Below the pieces are notes generated by a model. That model did not search any database. It was not told the origin of the DNA and was given only the letters and a program-made list of their open reading frames with translations. Below are positions 11,723 to 24,056 of a stretch of DNA of 64,000 bases, one piece after another; within the stretch, counting starts at the first letter, position 1; each line of letters starts with the position of its first letter. The position numbers and the translations under genes were made by a program. The stretch is from Whalleya microplaca (lineage: Eukaryota > Ascomycota > Sordariomycetes > Xylariales > Xylariaceae): positions 124,001-188,000 of the forward strand of contig MU385748.1 of the NCBI GenBank assembly GCA_022497155.1. The letters are read 5' to 3'.

Positions 11723-12548
11723 CGGTCCATGGCGTTTTTGGAAAAGGGGACAAATGAAACTGCACTATCGTGTTGGACGAGCAGTTGGACTTCGGCTAAA
11801 TACCTACTACATTGGTATAGTACATAGTGTAAAATACCAAAGTTTTCAGCGAAGATACTACTACGCCGTTTACGACTGTCTCTTGATATCATCTGAACGT
11901 TGCCTCACCCCAATACCATCCAATATATGCTACATAGACACACCCATCAACCCCCCACACCCCACAATGATAAGAAACTTGCAATACCATCGTGCACATG
12001 TGCAATGATACACTGGTGCTGAGTAAGTTCGCCGAGGAGATGCGGGATGCAGCGCAGAAAAGACGGATGAATACGTTATGTGGCAAGAAAGATAAACATA
12101 CTTCTAATCAGAACAGATTCAAGTAGAGATACTACCCATTCAGAAGGCTTTGGTCTTCTCAACAAGAAACTCAGAGTCTAGTGTATGTAAATGTTCATAA
12201 TCACTTCCTTCAGTCCAATAAAATACACGATACCACGAGGTAACTGTATTCGCAGATTCTATCTTAAATCACTCTATTATAAATTTTTACCCAAAATAAA
12301 TATGACTGTGAATGATACGCGCAGAGACACTAGCAATGCAGCGGCCCCTCATCGCAGTTCCACTACCTACTCCTCGCAGTCTCCTGCGTGGTGATTAGCT
12401 CACCTTTCACCATATAACGCAATTGAATATGCATTTATCGTTGAAATTTTCTAAATTGGACATGACTATATAAATATTATATGGCTCACTTCATAATAAA
12501 TTGTCTTATATGAGTTAAAGTCTTCGTCTCACTAATACCAGTCGCGCA
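11723..12548. other. intergenic, AT-rich
   Basis: About 0.8 kb with no supported gene. The last 250 bases before the DUF1989 ATG are AT-rich and include ATATAAATATTATATGG (~12467), a possible TATA region. Confidence 0.4.
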
Positions 12549-13868
12549 ATGTCCCTGAGTAAAGAGGAGGCGGAGGCCCGTCTGAAGGCCCGGAAGCCAA
12601 TCCCGAAGCCGAAACCGGCCTACCTGCCCACGGCCGGCTCACCTCTAACAGTAGACAAGGACCTTTACGCCGCCGTCGCACAAGCCCCCCGCGACCTCGT
12701 CGAAGAGTTCGTGCTTCCGATCAGGTCGGGCAGAGCTTGGAAGGCACCGGCCGGCTCGATCATCAGGATTAGCACCCCGGAAGGCCCTCAGGTCGGTATG
12801 TATAGCGCACGGTAAACTTTACTTAACACCCAACGCTAATTTATCTAAGGGGATCTGAACATCTGGAATGCTCACAATCCCCGTGAGAGGTTTTGGGCAA
12901 GTCGTACAAAGCAGCTCCATGCTTCTCACGTCTCTACGTACGATAAGCTGTGGTCCTGTCTGCCGTACATGCGACCTCTGGTGACCATCATAGGCGACAG
13001 TCTTTCGTGGTACGGTGTTGACGAGGTATGTATGGGGAACTCTATGATAAAACCTTGTATCCCCTTTTCCCTAGGAAATGAGGATGTCCCTGTTTTACAG
13101 CCCTCCTGCTCGCGTTGTATTCAGGCCACTAGCTCATTTGTGCACCCTTGCATATGATACCCTCTCTCTCTTTGAAGATGTAACACTTTCAGCAGCTGAG
13201 GCCTCCGGCTTATATACGGAATATTAACATACACGCAGCACGGCGGCCGCGTCCACGACTTGCTGGGAACACGCTGCGATGGATACATTTCGAGCGTCCT
13301 CTCGGACAAGGGATACGACTTCCACTGCCACTCGAATCTCACGCGCGCGGTGCTCCCCTTTGGACTGAACGAGGGCGATGTGCACGACGTGATCAACATC
13401 TTCCAAGTCACCGGCCTGGACGAGCAAGGCCGCTACTTCATGAACCCATGCCCGGCGCAGGCAGGAGATTACATCGAGTTTCTAGCGGAGCAAGATGTGT
13501 TGATGGCGTTAAGTAAGTTTGACGTGCATACATAATTCTACGCAGATGCGCGGATACTACGTAGGAGTAGTTGCATCCCCGCACCGCAATCTCCGGCAAT
13601 CTCCTGCGATTTGCACCGCGCTGACCCTGAAACAGGCACTTGCCCCGGCGGCGACTTGTCTCTTTGGGGCTTCGGCTCCGACAGCGAAAAGGAGATGGTC
13701 AAGTGTTGCCGACCGCTGAAGATCGCAGTTTACAAGCTCCAGGATGAGGGTTTGCTGGAGAAGGGCGGGTGGAAACCTGCCGAGGTGGCCCCGTATAGGG
13801 GCACGCACGGCATGCTCGTCCCCGAGGGCGAACATCAGAATCCAGCCGCAGAGACGGAAAAGTCATAG
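12549..13868 (+). CDS. DUF1989 / urea carboxylase-associated family protein, 4 exons
   Basis: Predicted 309-residue protein from exons 12549-12795, 12850-13025, 13239-13512 and 13636-13868. Donors are GTATGT, GTATGT and GTAAGT, and phases close. Family features: an N-terminal LPIRSGRAWKAPAGSIIRI segment, DLNIWNAHNPRERFW, LWSCLPYMRPLVTIIGDS, then HGGRVHDLLGTRCDGY and LTRAVLPFGL. These match the DUF1989 domain that in bacteria occurs in pairs next to urea carboxylase (urea and guanidine use). The conserved His, Cys and Asp residues suggest a metal or substrate site. In fungi the family is present as single, mostly uncharacterised cytosolic proteins. No urea amidolyase gene lies nearby, so a metabolic role is only inferred. 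The second intron (213 nt) is long for this window. Confidence 0.85.
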
Positions 13869-14116
13869 ATGGTGTTCGATGAGGCTTCCGCGGACACTCA
13901 AGCTTGAATGTCAACTATCTGGCAAGCCATGTATGTTTCTGAAATCACTTTAGGATAGGAACACTCAATTGCGACATCTAACCGCTTCATCAAATGCATA
14001 ATGCTATTGGGGTACCAGTGAATTACTATGATATGTGGCATGTCTTAGGCCGATTTAAAAACCAAATTCCAATTCGTGACCTTCGTTAAAAGTGCATTAA
14101 ACACCTAAGACATTAC

Positions 14117-15390
14117 TCATTCCGAATTGCCATTGTAGGCAATGATGTTGTTAGTCGACAAGGAGTTGGTAACCACATCCGGCGTCGCGAGCTTCTGGAT
14201 GCGCTCGCACAGCGCCGCAGGGTCGCGTGCGCCCTCGAGGCCCAACAGGTACGCGCCGAGCCCCGTGATATGGGGCGTGGCCATGGACGTGCCGGAGATG
14301 ATGCCGGTGGACCCGTTGTTCCACGTCGAGATGATGTCGACGCCGGGGGCGAAGACGTCGACGAGGGAGCCGAAGTTGGAGAAGGAGGCCCGCGAGTCGT
14401 CCGACTCGACCGCGCCCACGGTGCAGACGGTCGGCTCCGAAGCCGGCGAGGACAGGAACGCTGGCAGGCCGTCATTGCCGGCCGCGACGGCGAGGAACAG
14501 ACCGGCCTCGACTGCGGCTGCTGCCGCTGTGTTGGTCGAAGAGGAGAGGAGGCGGAAGGCTCCTAGCGACAGGTTGGCAACTGCTTTTCCAATGCCTATG
14601 TATGATCTAGTTAGTCGAGACAGGCAACCAAGGTTGGTGATATGTGTAAGAGCAACTTACGTCCTTTCGAGGTGGCATCGTCTACGGCCCATTGGATACC
14701 AGCGATGACCTGGCTCAGTTCACCAGATCCTTCAGCATCGAGTACTTTGACGGCAATCAGGTTCGTCTTCTTAGCCACACCATAGGTTGCAGAGCCAGTG
14801 GTGCCGGCAACGTGAGTTCCGTGACCGTGGCCATCAGTCTCGGTGTCGTCACCTTCGACGAAGCTCGCGCCAAATGAAGCACGGCCTTCGAACTCAGGGT
14901 GGTCAATGAAAATGCCCGTGTCGATGATGTAAGAATAGGTTCCCTCTCCGGCTGAGGAGTCGTATATGTATTCGGTAGTGTTAGGCGTCCGACTGGCAAT
15001 TCTGGCCAGGCCCCACGGCGCACTGTCTTGCGTGCTCAAGGCATTGATGCTGACTTTGTAGTCAGGCTCAATATATGCGATCTAAGAAATGTCAGATCAT
15101 ACAGCTACTTCAAGATGGAGAGGAATTATACTCACATCAGACAAATCAGCGATCTTGCCGATTAAGTCATCTGAGGCCGAAACTGAGTAGCCATTGAAGC
15201 TACCGATCTTGTAGGTGTGTTTGGGAGTTGCACCTCCAAGGATATCAGTAACTCTGCTTATAGCACTCTGATGTGAGCTCTCAGGCTTGAGCACTGCGAG
15301 CCATTTCCCGGGGATGGCATCTGCTCTTGCTTCCAAGATAGGAGCTGCGAGGGCAAGGGGAGCTGCCAGTAAAACACTAAAGAACTTCAT
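14117..15390 (-). CDS. secreted subtilisin-like serine protease (S8A, proteinase K type), 3 exons
   Basis: Predicted 384-residue prepro-protease on the minus strand: exons 15136-15390, 14661-15081 and 14117-14595; phases close. Residues 1-16 form a signal peptide (FFSVLLAAPLALAAP), followed by an I9-type propeptide ending near YIEPDYKVSI (~res 88-97). The mature catalytic domain has the full triad: Asp139 in YSYIIDTG, His172 in GHGHGTHVAG and Ser329 in SGTSMATP, plus the oxyanion-hole Asn in AAGND. Length and domain order match proteinase K-like proteases of ascomycetes. These are exported and degrade protein during saprotrophic growth or host contact. The neighbours (DUF1989 and a gene desert) suggest no shared pathway. 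The gene looks intact. Confidence 0.95.
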
Positions 15391-17322
15391 TATGAATTAT
15401 GATTTAAGGCTAACACTCTACTTATACTTGACACTGGTAAAAGCAGGACGAGATAAGTGAGCTCGATGACTACTACCTAAGTCTCCCGGAATCAAGAGGG
15501 AGGCTACCTACCTTTAAGCTCTCGAGCTCCTATAATTGCGTGATATCATTGGCAAGCACATGATAAAACTCCGCTCAACAAACAGCCAGGGAGTCGATAG
15601 CTCAGCGTTGGTGTCGCTTGTCACGATGCATATCTCCCTAGCTATAACAGCAGTGAGTGACTTTGGTAGCCGCTTTGGTAGGACAGCTTGAGTCTGTTTT
15701 AGGGAAAGAGTCGACCATTGCAAGGCTTCTTCTGGGGCGCCAAGCCGCAAGGTTCCCCTCAGTGCCGGAACCCCTGTTGGTGATCTGAATGAGGCATTCC
15801 TTCTTCTGGTATAGCATCAGATTGGCGGTGTTCAATATGATTCGGCTCCGGCGCAGCTGCGGTGTTCCCCCTCACGAACCACAAGACGAGATGAACAATC
15901 ACCCGTCGTCGACGATCCCTTCAGCTATGACGGTCTATCAATTGCTTATCGAGGACACTATCTCCAATCTGATGCCGATCTTCCAGCCTCTCAGGCGGTG
16001 ATAGGCATATGCACCGAACGTTCTCTGATTTGCAGACGTGACGGTCAAAGCTCACGGAGAGAGCCTTAACTCTATTTTGATTTTGGACCGAGTACGTAGT
16101 AGTGACCACAAATGTAGACATGGGATTTAGATGCGTTATAACATACAGCTTGCTGCGGTTGGGAAGCAACAGCTCTCGTAGCTGTTGGTACTCTCCATCG
16201 ATGGCAACATAACAAAGGATTAAGGTACGCGATGTTATTGGACAGGGGAACGAACACAGCCTGCTTAGTTAGCTAGAAGCTGGAGCCAAATATTTACATA
16301 ACGACTCAAACAGAAGAGCCGGCCAGCCGTCTTGATATCCTCCTCCCTTGCCTAGTCCTTTTATTTTGCGATTTACCTTGCGCTAAACGTGCTAAGCAAT
16401 ACTGCCGAGATCAGCAAAGGATCAGATCAGATGCTCAATCGGTTTGTAGCCCCTCAGCCCCTCAACACTATTATGTACAAAGTAGTTGGCGACTGGGGAA
16501 TCCCCACAGATGATGTTGGTCGTAAAGACAACCACAGCTGACTTGCTTTGCGTGGAGTCTACCTATGTCCATCAAGTCTTGGAAACCTATGATATACTAT
16601 GCCTAGATCTTTGACTAATCCAAAGTCCCGTGTTATTGTTTAGCTGCCGTCGCATTTCTAGCACGACATCGATGGTCTGTCGTCTATCGAACGAAAAGAA
16701 GTAGACTATTGTGTTCAATATTCGGTCTCCAATCATATGTAGATGTTGATATGTCAATATGGTAGCATTCATCAAGTTCGTTGAGGGTCAGTTCTCAGCC
16801 GCATTCCCTGGCGACTCTTATTGGCCTCGTTATAAGACATTCCTACAACGGGAAATTTCCACAATGACGCGCAATTAGTTCCGTTAGGTTTTCCACTAGG
16901 TTCTTCATCGATAGAGAGGAGTTTTTGACGCATGTAGGTGGGCGTCAGTAAAGTGAGACACCACAGCCACAGTCCCCTAGCATTGTAGCATTTAACCAGT
17001 AATTGCATCACACCAGAAGTATTGTAGGGTAAACTTTCGTGAGGTCAAACATTATTATTAACAGGATGAGCGTTTAGATTTAATCCTTATCATTTATTCA
17101 ATTCAGCTGCGCTGAAACCCGCTGGATTTCACGATACTGCCCTAGTCCGTGGCTTTGGTGGCGGTTTCATCCGACTATCTACTTACATTCGTATAGGCTA
17201 CCTACCACGTATATCGTAATGTTCGGGTATTTCCTTTTTTGTCTCCAAGTACTCCAATCTAGGCTTATAAATCCCATGTCTACATTTTTGCTCTACATCC
17301 CGCCTCCAATCGTTTAGTCAAC

Positions 17323-17535
17323 ATGTCCGCAGATGTTAATTGGCGGGAAGTGAGGGAATCCGGGGTAGTGACTGAGGTCAAACTCATCAGTGCTTCCAAA
17401 GGGGCTGTCAACCCCGACGTAGAGCAAGCCAATATTCACTGTGACGCCACCCAAGATGGTTGTATTGAGGACACCATCCATTCTCGCTTGTTCTTAAGAA
17501 ATATATACAATTCCCTAAATGTTCTGGAATATTAG
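17323..17535 (+). CDS. possible 70-residue orphan protein or gene remnant
   Basis: Open frame starting MSADVNWREVRESGVV, preceded by a TATA-like CTTATAAATCCC (~17264) and a good start context (GTCAACATG). The translation is hydrophilic, with no signal peptide or known motif. The next 250 bases are open in another frame with no clear splice pair that would join them. It could be a small orphan gene, the first exon of a decayed gene, or chance. Confidence 0.2.
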   Translation: MSADVNWREVRESGVVTEVKLISASKGAVNPDVEQANIHCDATQDGCIEDTIHSRLFLRNIYNSLNVLEY

Positions 17536-20500
17536 TTATACCTATGCACAGCAGCTTCACTTTGACCTGACTTGAGGAGTGGGGCTTGGAGTCCCCTCCG
17601 GCATAAGAGGATCAATCACTACCACATCTTTCACACGTAATGATTGGTGTACCTCTTCACTCTGCGTTACGGCCTTATGCGATCCTACCCTGCGTGCTCC
17701 CAAGACTTCGACGACGTGGTCGAACCGCTATTCGCTTCATGAGTTTAAGGGTTCATTGGTCTACAACTCTAGCCTATGATTTAACTCGTAGATGATCTCT
17801 GACCCAGCAGGGATGTAGCTGATACATATGCATGTCTGGCCGCCATGCCATAACTTACTCCACGTAAGACTGTGTATCGCATGTAAATATTCATGGTCCT
17901 CGTGACGATGAAAGACCCTTAACCACAAAACTTCATCGCAGCTGGTACGAGATGATCAGATGCAGAGGCACCTGTTTTCATGGGTACTCTGTTATATCCG
18001 GTGTAAAGATATAGTTGATATGCAGCTACAACGCAGAGCATCCTGGGCGGACTTGCCATACTGATGGCAATAGCTCCCTGATCAGGGTGCTTCTATACTA
18101 GCTCCTTGACTAGTCTCGTTGCTTGACCAGTAATTCTCGATGGTTTGAGTTGTTAGTTTGCTACATAGCGGTATGAACTTTCTGCAGAATCTTCGGAGGA
18201 AAACACTGCAGCTTGCTTGCAGCATATCTGCAGTGGAAACAGCCACAGGCAGCTCAAGAGTAAAAAATACCAGATGGTTTCGGAGCCCAATGATAGAATC
18301 CACACCGAGAAACTCCCTCTGCACCTCGGCATATCGCAACAAGCTTGTCATAGGCCCAGAGAGAAACTGTACCGGTGGTACCCATTTATTGAGGCTCCCG
18401 AGATGCATCGGGATGTCACCTCGCAATGACCCCCCACCTGGAAAGACCTCGAAAGCAAGGCGAGCGCTACATGTATATAGGCGCCGAATTATGCCTAGTC
18501 AATTCCAAGATAAGCGTACGATCAATAATGCAATCCCGAAGCCACTGCCGTGCAAGATCGCTTTCACTTTCCTCATATTTTATACAAGTTAGCCACAACT
18601 TGCGCATTACCGTGAAATGTGGCAGTCTTAGTCAGACTTCAAAGACGCCGCCAGAAAAGACGAAGTTCATCATGGAAAAATCTTCAAGTTTAAGGCGAAA
18701 TTGGTTGCGATATTATGTTCTTATAAATTTGAAATCTGCTGTTATTGCAGCAAGCATGTTCCGGTGACTGAGACTTACTCTGCCTGCGATACCAAGCCAG
18801 TCTGGTAGGGCCTTCTTATATTAGAAATTAATTAGTGAGAATAAGATTCTAGTCAATATCATAACGGTTTAATGAATTAGGATTGTCTAAACTTTGAACA
18901 TATTAAGAATGGGATTAGGCCTTAATGACATAAAATAGTAGCTTGTTCCAAGTTAAATGTAACTGTTGGAAGGTTTTTGTGGCTGGCGTATACCTATAGG
19001 AGCAATTATTACAATAAAATCTTCTTTGAACAATCCCGTTACTTAGGTTAGGTTAAATCACAGACTTCCATATGTCTAGCAGTCCGTTATATTTGAATGC
19101 GACTTATACCTAGCAGAGTTAACTCCTGTGACACTGACATGAAGCGTAGAAATATGTAACTATGGATTGACATAGATTATATATGTTACACCACATATAT
19201 AACTTATCCTTATATACGGCATGTTACCTTGCAGTATGCTTGATGCTACTTATGTTAAGTACCTAAGTGATTTTTATGTATATGAAAGCGACAAGATGAG
19301 AATTACTTCGTATAAGGAAAATTTTTTATTTCGGGATGCGAGTATTTATAAAACACTTTCAAAGATGTTCTATGTATCTTAAAACTATATCCAGAATTTG
19401 AATAAACCAAAGCAACTCAGAAGTAAGATTACACGTATAACTATTTAAGCACGCCACTTTTATTATTTTTGTCTGTTAGATAAAGCTAGCACGTACCATG
19501 TTTAGAGAATAATTTCTCAAGAATCTAAGTTAAAGATTATTCACTTCCATAATTAAGGCAGTTGCCATTCCATTATACAGTTAAGCTTAGATATCTAAAT
19601 ACTCATAAATGAAACTGTGAATAATTCAAACAAAGACAAGAATTTGTTAGTAATTGCATGATTCTATTCTATCTTTAGCGGAAGTGGCCCTTGGGATGTA
19701 TACAGCAAGGGGCATCGCCAAAGTTGAAGAGGATTGTCAGTAATCTTCTATAACAAAGATATTAAAGCAAATAGCAAACAGCACAGAGGTGTGTGTGGTA
19801 TGCTAAGTTTGGAATCGAAGGAAGCGGAACTCACGTTATGAGGGTAAGTGTACAGGTAATGTCTAAGTTGAGCCATTTGGTCCCATACGGGCCGTTCTAG
19901 TCAACCGCGTTCAGGCCCGTATTGGCAATGGATTATTATTCATTAAGACCATTTTCAATGTCAGGATTTGCTTCTGGCATCAGGTTTCGAGCTATCCACG
20001 CTAAGTGCAGCTGAACAACTCCAGTAAGCCTCTTCTCCAACATATCTGCCTCCATTGCTGATAGGTCTTGCGTTTCTGGCAGCTATGTCACACTTTGTGC
20101 CCTTTTTGCGTATGAATGACACTATGATATTGTATGTCTGATGAATCTGAGGCAACTCGCAATGTGTTGTCTAGCAGCAACGCCTGGAGGACCAACTACT
20201 ATTGTGTATTGCATATGCCCGCAACGCGAAGACAGCGATCTCGTGACCCCCGAGTCCAATTCCGTTGCATCCTGAGGCAATTGTTGTCACACACAATATT
20301 CGGTCATCAATAGGGACTATCTCCCTATAATATGTCTACTGCAGGGAATGAAGGAATTTCTTGTAGAGTTAATAGATTAAGATCCGAATTCCTTCGATAA
20401 CTATACCCGGTAATAAATCCCGAATATGATGCAACTTAGAGATTACCTAGGAAGCTCAGATTCGACGTACTAACTCCGTTCCGTATGCACGAATTATGTG

Positions 20501-21656
20501 CATGATTCCACAACCTAACACCGAATCACTTATGTATAGGGATATCTCCCCGTACTAGAGGTCGACAGGATGAAGTCGTTGTCTCCGACAAGCATAGTAT
20601 GCTGCAGAACCAAGACATCGATCGGCCCTGTCCGATGTCACGGCAGACCAAGTTTTCAGCTCGGATGGTGACCGCTTTCAGCAATCATACGTAAGCTGGG
20701 CTGAACGGTAGATAACAGGGGAAATTCAAGGATTTGGTGTTACTCGGAAATCTAGATTTTTAATTTGCTTGCCGGCCCAACCTGCCGTAGACCTCCACAA
20801 CGTCAACAAGGGACACGTACTTACAGATAAGAAGTATCAATTCTAGCCTCATGATATCTTCGCAATACCAATGAACACCGCAAGCTAGGTACAATAATGA
20901 GGTACTTATTCTGGGGCGGGATTTTATGGCACGATTCAAAGTACTGAATTCATTACTTGTTAATCCGGCGCCGCATCAATTGAAGGAGTGTCAAACCCTC
21001 AACATTGAAGCATGCTGTTCTCAACATTCGCAGAAGATGTCAAGCAATGCTTGTAGTTAGAAACTACCTACTCAGATATAATGCTGACCATCCTATCGCT
21101 CGAAGATGGTGTGATTTCCACATATGGCGCATGTCAGTTGCATAGTCTTTTATCTCAGCTGGCGGGCACATATACTGACAGATTAATTGGCCAAGGTGCC
21201 TGTTGCCTTATAGAATAGCGATGTAGGGCCAAGCATAGGTTAATCGTCTACACGTGCGTTTCAGCAGCCATTTTCACCGCTATATTCCTAATTGGGAATC
21301 TCACATACCGCAAGAGCGCATCTGATTGGCATAGTCCACACCGGTATAGCTTCTCCAAGAACCAGCTCCGATGGGCTGCATAGACCGTGAAGATTGCCTG
21401 TAGACCCGAGGTTTTCTAATAAGCTGAAGAGATAACTCTACATATTGGGTGACGAGTCGAGGACGCAATTATTGACTCGATCTCATGGCTTTCGGCGTTT
21501 TAGGCGTTTCTAAAACAGGCACGGGAGTCCTCGGGCAGGACAATATAGGAAGGACGCGGTTTTGGTGATTACGATAGGCGCATGGTGGTGTAGTATACAC
21601 CTGAGACATACATTTTGAAGTTATCGATTATTAAGTCTCGCGGACTGAGAGAGGCT

Positions 21657-21685
21657 CTATAAAAGCTTCATGTATAAAAGTATCC
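21657..21685 (+). promoter_or_regulatory. TATA-like elements before terpene synthase
   Basis: CTATAAAAGC and TGTATAAAAGT occur ~100-130 bases upstream of the ATG at 21786, followed by an A/C-rich leader. They are a plausible core promoter and argue that the gene can still be transcribed. Confidence 0.4.
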
Positions 21686-21785
21686 GTTTTACCCTGGTGG
21701 TTTCTTTACAAAAACAACTCACCTTTCACTGATTTCAAAAACGACTATTATAATTCAGACTTGTTTGTACTCTCATACTGCAACT

Positions 21786-23401
21786 ATGTGTGGCAACAAC
21801 GAGAAAGTTCTTCTAGCCAAACAGCTCAAGGGCCAACGGCTTGTTATCCCGGATATGCGCCAAATCTTTGCCCATTGGCCAAGCGGACATAATGAGTACT
21901 TCAAAGAAGGGAAGCAGATCGTCGACGAGAGGATTGCTGTGTATGTTTCACATACTCCAGGAAATAGCTTCTGTCTGTATACTAACTTGAGTAAAGAGAA
22001 GATATGAGTGGGGATATTCGCAACACATTCCGGAATACCAACCCGGCTTTGCTAGCCTCAACGTAGGTCTATAAATTCGAGTCCTTGACATACAATTACA
22101 CTTATATACACATCTACAAGCATACAAACATACACACCAACACACTTACACATTATACCATCCTGAACTCCATGATGATGAGATAAAGTTAGACACTGAC
22201 AGTGGAGCAGCTGGTGGCCGGCAGCCCCGCGAAAACAGTATCTGATTCTGACCGACTTTGTATATTGGTTTATGTACTGGGACGACCAGATCAAGGGCCT
22301 GAACCGTGACCCCAAGGGAGCGGAAGCTCTGCGGAACGGGACGAAGCTCCTCCTTCAGAAATCTATGGGATTTGCAAGCGACCAACAACACGTTCCCATT
22401 TCTGACCCCATAATCTTGAGCTTTAAGAGCGTCGCTGAAGAGGTGTGCGCCGTATATGACGAAGGTTAGTGTTGGGCCAAGGAATCCCATTTTCTATCGT
22501 AGCCTGAGATACTAACACGAGGGTTGGCGTGAAACAGAGCAGAGGAAGCTTCTCGTCAGCCATTTTGAACGCTACATCGACTCGACGGTGCTCGAGGCCG
22601 GGAGCGAGCTCAGCGATAAGCTTCCCACGTTGGATAGGTACTGGGAGGTGCGGACGCTGACCAGCGGGATGGGTACCATCATGAGCTTCTGCGAGTACGT
22701 GCGAAGCTACAACCCTCAACAGCTTTAAATTGAAATGGAACGCTCACCCTTGTTCGAAGGTTCGCCGCCCAAGTCAGATTGCCGTCCGAAGTAGTCAACT
22801 CGGAGGCATACGAGAAATTGTGGATTACCACGATCGTGATTAACTCAATGTACGTACCAACACTCTCCCCAAAGATTGAAATACCAGATCACACCTCTGA
22901 CACATTTCAACAGCGTGAATGACTTGATATCCTTCAAGAAGGAGATGGTACGTCTCCCCCTTGTCTCCCAATACCAACATAGAGATCACCCGCTAACGTC
23001 AACCCCTATCCAGAAAGCAGGCAGCGTCCTCAGCTCCGTGGCCATCCTCTTCCACTCGCTGCACAACCTGGACGCCGCGGTGGCGGCGTCGATAGACCAC
23101 CTCCGCCGCCTCGTCGACGTGTTCGACTGCACGGCCGACGCGCTGCTCTCGAGCACGTCCCGCTCCCCCGAGGACCGCGACGCCATCGCTAAGGTCATCG
23201 ATACCATGCGCATGATGAATACCGGGAATCTCGACTGGAGGTTCGTGTGCCCAATCCCAATCCCGATTCCAACCCCCTACTGTCCCGTCTTGGTTGGTTG
23301 AAGTAAGCGTAAAAGGCTAACGACCTTGTAGCCTGGCGGCTCCGCGCTACGGCGTGACTTCCCATATAAAAGAGGATGGGCACATCGACCTTGTGCTCTG
23401 A
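21786..23401 (+). CDS. class I terpene synthase (sesquiterpene-cyclase type), 8 exons
   Basis: Predicted 352-residue isoprenoid cyclase from exons 21786-21940, 21999-22062, 22203-22464, 22538-22694, 22760-22849, 22914-22947, 23014-23240 and 23332-23401; all phases close. These enzymes ionise a prenyl diphosphate (usually FPP) with Mg2+ and cyclise it. Visible motifs: the first metal-binding site as WDDQIKG (Asp100, Asp101), the NSE/DTE motif VNDLISFKKEM (Asn245, Ser249, Glu253), and the C-terminal R-Y pair (Arg335-Tyr336) that contacts diphosphate. Length is typical of fungal sesquiterpene cyclases. Oddity: the aspartate-rich motif is DDQIK where DDxxD/E is usual, so its last acidic residue is replaced by lysine. 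The acceptor of exon 2 is ambiguous (GAG|AAG, in frame either way). No P450, oxidase or transporter gene lies beside it, so it is not in an obvious biosynthetic cluster. The product is unknown. Confidence 0.9.
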
Positions 23402-24056
23402 TGACCAAATCAACCAACCCACCAGTGACGAACGAACTCTGAGGTGGTGTGGTACCTTGGTATTGACGCTATCTTTCCCCGGTTTCTTACGACGTTACGA
23501 GACGATAACTGTTCCGAATATCAGAATTGGTTTCTAGAATCTTAGAGGGATACACGAATAGAGAGAACTACGGGAGGATGTCTATGATAGAACACACGGA
23601 AATAACAGTGTGCTGTTGCTTCATCACGTTAGCAAATCAGTTAACCTAGACAAGGGGATAGATGTTCACAATAAACAACGAAGTGGACGAATATGTTAAC
23701 TTATTTCGCTATAATAACTGTCACTATGAATTCCAAGGCTAACCAGGCATGTACCCAACCATTACGGTTACGCCTGAAGAACTCCCCAGGGAACCAGTAC
23801 ACTGCCAGTACAACACCACCAGTAAATCAAAGGAAAACACGAATCGGCATCGTTATCCAAACTGACCGCACAAGCATTTTCCCTTCTGCTCTTTTCTGCC
23901 ATTAACTTAATCGGAAGGCAATTAAGAAAGCTATGCAGCGGGCGGCACTTGAAACCAATCGAGTTCGCGACGGCTCGGCTGACTTTGTGACGGCTCAATT
24001 TGTGGCGGCTCAATTTGTGACAGCTGACTTCGTGACGTCCGAATTCGCAAGCGCTT
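23402..24056. other. intergenic, convergent
   Basis: About 650 bases between the tails of the terpene synthase (+) and MED16 (-). A short imperfect tandem motif (GACTTTGTGACGGCTCAATTTGTGGCGGCTCAATTTGTGACAGC, ~23982-24025) is the only feature seen. No gene. Confidence 0.45.
23982..24041. repeat. short tandem repeat (TTTGTGACGGCTCAA-like)
   Basis: Three to four imperfect copies of a ~15-base unit (xTTTGTGxCGGCTCAA) just downstream of the MED16 stop on the opposite strand. It is non-coding. Confidence 0.6.

Larger units (their letters stand above)
15391..21785. other. 6.4-kb gene desert upstream of terpene synthase
   Basis: No convincing gene is seen. Open frames are short and lack known motifs. 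Base composition shifts toward AT around 18.8-19.7 kb (long runs of A/T with many TAA/TAG), consistent with decayed sequence. One short frame at 17323-17535 has promoter-like context and is listed separately. I saw no long direct or inverted repeat by eye, but diverged remnants cannot be excluded without a search. Confidence 0.4.

Noticed and set aside
15514..15835. Overlapping short minus-strand frames upstream of the protease
   Set aside because: No recognisable domain; frames are broken and probably lie in the protease promoter or relic DNA.
18082..18592. Overlapping open frames on both strands in the gene desert
   Set aside because: Neither translation shows a family motif or joins to neighbouring exons, so a gene cannot be supported.
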